64,000 nucleotides of DNA, taken from assembly GCF_030127105.1 (NCBI RefSeq), contig NZ_CP126162.1, positions 372,001-436,000 of the forward strand. Direction: 5' to 3'. Below the pieces are notes generated by a model that saw only the letters and a program-made list of their open reading frames with translations, ran no database searches and was not told the DNA's origin. Both the position numbers and the translations under genes were made by a program. This DNA comes from Haloarcula pelagica. Lineage in GTDB: Archaea > Halobacteriota > Halobacteria > Halobacteriales > Haloarculaceae. The stretch's first letter is position 1, and every line of letters begins with the position of its first letter. Shown here piece after piece: positions 60,631-64,000 of this stretch.

Positions 60631-60810
60631 TCAATCCGTCGTCTCGGACTGGACGAACTGCTCTCCCAACCAGTCGGCTTCGGTGTGGGACAGCTCCAGC
60701 AGTTTGCTGCTCAATTCGCTTTTCAGGTGCGCGGTCTGGAGGTGTCGGTAGACGGTCTGTTCGTCGCTCCTGAACGTACAGAGTGGACACCGGCGACGTG
60801 TATCGCTCAT
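60631..60810 (-). CDS. small zinc-finger protein
   Basis: A 59-residue protein with a C2H2-type finger: CPLCTFRSDEQTVYRHLQTAH (Cys8, Cys11, His24, His29). The rest is an acidic helix (LSHTEADWLGEQFVQ). Such single-finger small proteins are common in haloarchaea and are likely nucleic-acid or protein binders. A TATA box ATAGATATACAG (60844-60855) lies about 35 nt upstream on the minus strand. Confidence 0.7.
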   Translation of the reverse strand: MSDTRRRCPLCTFRSDEQTVYRHLQTAHLKSELSSKLLELSHTEADWLGEQFVQSETTD

Positions 60811-61270
60811 CGGTCTCGGTTTCGCTGGACGGCGGTCGGTAATAGATATACAGCCGTTACTCGGTGCCACGGGTAGCCGGCCAGTCCCGCGCGGACGGTT
60901 CGGCCGGGAGTACCGGACAGTAACCACGCGCCATCACCTGGGTCGATTCCGTAAGTCGCAGTTGCCACGGAGTACGCCCCGCCTGTCGCGGACGCGTGGT
61001 GTCACACACTTTTGCCCTGACGGTCCACGGTGGGGACACGCTTCGCCCGACCCGTCCGGGGCGGGACACCCGCTCCTGTCGCCGCAGCCCGCGTCGGTCC
61101 GATACCGCCGTCTCTGATGCCCGCAGTTACCGGAGGGTGGTTACCGCTGCTGGCTCCCGCTCCCTCGATAGTCTCCGCCGACAAGATAATAGCTATACAG
61201 TATAATTCGACTAACGGGGTCGTGGTTCCAGAGCACTCCGCTAGCTGGCACACGAGAGCGGCCGGAGAAC
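60811..61270. other. 460-bp intergenic region without a gene
   Basis: After the zinc-finger promoter (60841-60855) the region has no convincing coding frame. It contains an AT-rich island AAGATAATAGCTATACAGTA (from 61183), with the palindrome TATAC-A-GTATA (61194-61204). It is downstream of the minus-strand cupredoxin gene, so the island could be the promoter of an unannotated small RNA or be leftover DNA. Confidence 0.35.
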
Positions 61271-61297
61271 GGACGCCGGGCTTCGCCCCCGGCGTCC
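61271..61297 (-). terminator. hairpin after the cupredoxin gene
   Basis: A perfect 10-bp GC-rich stem GGACGCCGGG (61271-61280) and CCCGGCGTCC (61288-61297) with a 7-nt loop, starting 11 nt past the stop codon at 61309. It resembles an intrinsic terminator, though no T tract follows. Confidence 0.5.
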
Positions 61298-61308
61298 CGA
61301 GCGCAGGA

Positions 61309-62085
61309 TCAGAGGTCGTCCTCGACCGCTTCGACACTCACCGTCCCCTGCGCGTCGATGTTCTCGACGGAGAGTGCGCCGGTCTCGAACACGTCCTGTG
61401 CCGTGGGGAACGGGAACGTGGTGATTCCCAGTCCCGCGAGAGCCGGCCCCGAGACGGGTGGTCTGGGTCCCTGTGGGCCTGCCGGTCCGAAATCCCCGTC
61501 GTACTCGGAGCTGTCCGGGTCGCCGACGACGATCCGCATGACCATCCCGAAGAACTCGTGTGGCGCACAGAACAGGTCGTACGTCCCTGGACTGTCGAAC
61601 TGATAGAGCCAGCTGCCGCCGGCGCCGATCACCGGTGAGGAGAGCGGCGGAACGTCGTCGGGGACTCGCTGCTGGCGCCCCTGGTTCTCGTGATACGCCG
61701 TGACCGTGTGTTCCGGTGTCTGAAAGTCGAACTGGACGATATCTCCTTCCTCGATACGGAGCCCGGTCGGCGAGAAGTGAAACGGGATCGTCGTCGGATC
61801 GCCGTCTTCCAACGCCTCGGGGTGGATGTGGAGTCCGACGGTGGCATCCGGTTGGAGACTCCCCGGGAGCTTCTCCAGCGACGGCTCGGAATAACCGTAG
61901 TACGGGTCGATCTGTGGCGGATGGCCGCCGTCGTGCCGGGCCGTCGCAGCACCGGTCCCAGCGGCCGCCATCGCGCCGAAGCCGAGTGCCCGCAACACGG
62001 TCCGGCGGTCGAATCCGCGGGCCAGTAGCCGCTTCAGTAATTCCCGGTCTCCGAGGTCTGTACTGGGTGAATTGGTATCTGTCAT
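61309..62085 (-). CDS. exported cupredoxin-domain protein
   Basis: A 258-residue protein. Residues 1-30 lead to a twin-arginine signal (FDRRTVLRALGFGAMAAAG). The mature cupredoxin domain has copper ligands His in PEHTVTAYH, then Cys, His and Met in LFCAPHEFFGMVM. An unusual C-terminal part (about 195-215) reads AGPQGPRPPVSGPAL, a Pro/Gly-rich segment, before a final beta strand. It is longer and more divergent than the halocyanins at 42405 and 57476 and lacks a lipobox. Confidence 0.82.
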   Translation of the reverse strand: MTDTNSPSTDLGDRELLKRLLARGFDRRTVLRALGFGAMAAAGTGAATARHDGGHPPQIDPYYGYSEPSLEKLPGSLQPDATVGLHIHPEALEDGDPTTIPFHFSPTGLRIEEGDIVQFDFQTPEHTVTAYHENQGRQQRVPDDVPPLSSPVIGAGGSWLYQFDSPGTYDLFCAPHEFFGMVMRIVVGDPDSSEYDGDFGPAGPQGPRPPVSGPALAGLGITTFPFPTAQDVFETGALSVENIDAQGTVSVEAVEDDL

Positions 62086-62387
62086 GACGTTGAACACCGC
62101 ACTGGCCGTCTCGGCCGGGCCAATTCCGTGTTCTCGACGGCGACTGAATAGTATACACAGGCATCGCAACGATAGGCTCGACGTACCGAACCGGCCGGTA
62201 GAAACGGGTCGATTACTCCCCGGAAAGCCCGGAATACCGTCGGCAAGGTGATGCCCCCGAGAAACGGGGGGCCAGTCGACGACCCGCTGGCGAAAACGAC
62301 GACTCGGTGTGAACAGCATGACACTACCGTCGTCGTCTCGAGGGGACAGCCGCCGCCCGCAGGTAGCCGTCGGGTGTCGTCGCTCGG
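62086..62387. other. 302-bp intergenic region, divergent promoters
   Basis: A minus-strand TATA box GTATACTATTC (62147-62157) lies about 65 nt before the cupredoxin start. The plus-strand DCC gene begins with a GTG at 62388 and no clear TATA is seen. No other feature was found. Confidence 0.4.
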
Positions 62388-62909
62388 GTGGAGACCGCCG
62401 GAGTAAAGAGTTCGAACGACCAACTAGACGGTATCTCCCGGACAACCGACCAACCGACGCTCGGGCCGGGCTACGAGGACCACGGCCCGGTCCTGCTGTT
62501 CGACGGGGTCTGTAACCTCTGTCACGGGCTGGTCCAGACCATCGTCCCGCGGGACCCCGAAGGGCGGCTCAAGTTCGCGTCGCTGCAGTCCGACTACGGA
62601 CAGCGGGTGCGAGCGGCACACGGTCTCCCGACGGAGTCCCTGGGGTCGGTGGTGCTGGTCGATGGTCCCGACGTGTACACCAAGTCACGCGCCGTCATCA
62701 GAGTCGCCGAACTGCTCGGGTGGCCGTACCGACTCGCTGCCGTCGGTCGGCTCGTCCCCGCCTCGATCAGCGACACCGTCTACGACTTCGTCGCGGCCCA
62801 TCGCTACCAGTGGTTCGGCCGAAAAGACCAGTGTATGATCCCTGACACCGACATCAGTGATCGCTTCGTCGACGACGGGATCACTGCCGAGTCGTCGGGT
62901 GGGACGTGA
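62388..62909 (+). CDS. DCC-family thiol-disulfide oxidoreductase-like protein
   Basis: A 173-residue protein of the DUF393/DCC type: the signature FDGVCNLCHG (about 39-48) carries the thiol pair, followed by IVPRDPEGRLKFASLQS and a conserved C-terminal half with WPYRLAAVGRL. These proteins have a thioredoxin-like fold. The role is unknown; proximity to copper proteins suggests a redox or metal-handling task. The GTG start at 62388 is uncertain. Confidence 0.8.
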   Translation: METAGVKSSNDQLDGISRTTDQPTLGPGYEDHGPVLLFDGVCNLCHGLVQTIVPRDPEGRLKFASLQSDYGQRVRAAHGLPTESLGSVVLVDGPDVYTKSRAVIRVAELLGWPYRLAAVGRLVPASISDTVYDFVAAHRYQWFGRKDQCMIPDTDISDRFVDDGITAESSGGT

Positions 62910-62954
62910 GGCGGTACCGGAACACCTAAGCAGGATTGACTTATGGCCTGAAAC

Positions 62955-64000
62955 ATGTCTTCCAGCGGCGTCCGATCGCACTCCCCGACCCTCATTACTG
63001 GGGTCGGAACGCTGCTGTTCGTCGCCGCGATCGTCCACCACATCACGGAACTGCTCGTCGTCGATTCGGTTCTCGCTCCGATCGCCGCGCTGATGCTGGA
63101 CGTTCCCGCGGCCGTCGGGTTGATGTACGCCGGCCACTGGCTGTCGACGACCGATCTCGACCACCAGGAGCGCTGGACGGTGTGTGTCTGGTGTTTCGCC
63201 AGCCTCGTGCTGTTCGTGGCCGTCATCGCGGCGACGTTCGGCATCAGGCTCGCCGAGGACGGCCCGTCTCCGAACCCGGCTTCTCGCTGCTGATCGCGGC
63301 CGAGGCCGGCGGCGTCGCCGGCTTCGTCGGCGGGTACTACAACGCCCGTGCCCGGGCGAGCGCTCGGCGCGCCACCACCGCCAGAAACGCGCTGGGCTTC
63401 GTCAACGAACTCATCCGACACGATCTCCGGAACGATCTGAACGTGATCCACGGGCACGCCGACCTGCTGGCCCAGCGGGAAACCGGGCCGGACCCGGGCG
63501 ACCCGACGGTCGTCCGTGAGAAATCGATGGAGGCGCTGACACGCATCGAGACGAGCCGTGCGATCGCCGACACGCTCCTCAGCGACCCCGACCTCGACGC
63601 CGTCGATGTCGTCCCGATCGTCCACGAGATCACCGAGCAGTTCGACGAGGCCTTCCGGGCGACGGTCACGTCCGACCTCCCGGAGCGCGCGGTCGTCACC
63701 GCCAACGCCGGCGTCCGGTCGGTGATCGACAACCTCGTCGAGAACGCGATCGAACACAACGACACGGCCGAGCCACGCGTCGACGTGACGGTCGTGAGCG
63801 GCCCGAACACCGTCAGGATCGCGGTCGCCGACAACGGATCAGGTATCCCACCGGACCGGCGAGCGGACCTGTTACACCCCGAGACGACCGACGAGGGCGG
63901 TGGCCTCTCGCTCGTCTCGACGCTCGTCGACAACTTCGGTGGGGAGATCAGCCTCGGGGAGTCGGCGTGGGGCGGGGCCGCCGTCGAAGTGACGCTCCCG
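62955..64000 (+). CDS. membrane sensor histidine kinase, frame-broken near 63262-63280 and cut by window end
   Basis: A kinase with four N-terminal membrane helices (residues about 12-105) in the first frame, which ends at 63293. The kinase core reads on in a second frame from about 63278: GFSLLIAAEAGGVAG, a linker, His-box NELIRHDLRNDLNV (His codon 63419), N-box NLVENAIEHND and ADNGSGIPPDRR with a TTDEGGGLSLVSTLVDNFGG lid. One missing base joins the two frames. The gene continues past 64000. It may sense a membrane signal. Confidence 0.8.

Noticed and set aside
1-64000. CRISPR arrays, rRNA genes and insertion sequences
   Set aside because: No regularly spaced repeats, no conserved rRNA segments and no transposase-like protein were seen in any frame.

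Overview
The window is chromosomal DNA from a halophilic archaeon (class Halobacteria). The evidence is high GC with compact genes, Asp/Glu-rich proteins, Tat signal peptides with lipoboxes, several halocyanin-type blue-copper proteins, a ba3-type oxidase, tandem UspA proteins, a bacterio-opsin-activator-type HTH protein, and a surface protein with a PGF-CTERM-like tail. TATA boxes often sit about 25-30 nt from the start codon, as expected for leaderless transcripts. Genus cannot be fixed from sequence alone. I see no rRNA, tRNA, CRISPR array, transposase or phage gene.

Layout. 1-12.5 kb is mixed housekeeping and stress: a methyltransferase, a four-PAS histidine kinase, a PAP2 phosphatase, a cytochrome P450, a lipoprotein, the RNA ligase RtcB (reading frame broken by one base), two Hsp20 chaperones and small enzymes. 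13.2-25.8 kb is a long minus-strand run centred on a complete carbohydrate ABC importer: solute-binding lipoprotein, two permeases and a MalK-type ATPase. Interleaved are a Gfo/Idh/MocA dehydrogenase, an SDR, a SelA/DgaE-like PLP enzyme, a DUF3604/PHP-type hydrolase, a calcineurin-like phosphoesterase, a CapA-like protein, a membrane-anchored protein with a predicted extracellular beta domain, and an unknown protein. 25.9-31.9 kb continues with an MFS transporter, two divergent NagB-fold proteins, a DeoR/GlpR-type repressor, a PfkB-type kinase and a class I (DhnA/FbaB-type) aldolase. Together 14-32 kb looks like an uptake and catabolic locus for a sugar or amino-sugar derivative; the substrate is unknown.

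32-42 kb holds a methyltransferase, tandem UspA proteins, an (alpha/alpha)6-type protein divergent from an ATP-grasp ligase, a CPBP protease, an FAD monooxygenase, an HTH regulator and a large surface protein. 42-62 kb is rich in copper and respiratory genes: four halocyanin/cupredoxin genes, two DoxX proteins, a CcoI/CopA-type copper ATPase with a SafE-type membrane protein (frame broken), and the operon for a tandem-halocyanin membrane protein followed by oxidase subunits II and I (cbaB, cbaA). The copper-handling operon and the oxidase operon diverge from one 157-bp promoter region. The window ends in a second histidine kinase, also frame-broken and cut by the window edge.

Three conserved genes (rtcB, the SafE-type gene, the final kinase) each need a one-base correction. 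Assembly or sequencing error is the simplest explanation, but the rtcB site sits exactly before the first metal ligands and reads like a +1 slip site, so it deserves checking. Other points of interest are the paired NagB-fold proteins lacking the usual catalytic Asp, the anchored beta-domain protein in the importer operon, the tandem halocyanin fused to two oxidase-type helices, and a 535-bp palindrome-rich AT-rich gap between convergent genes. DUF family names were assigned from memory of sequence patterns and not by search.
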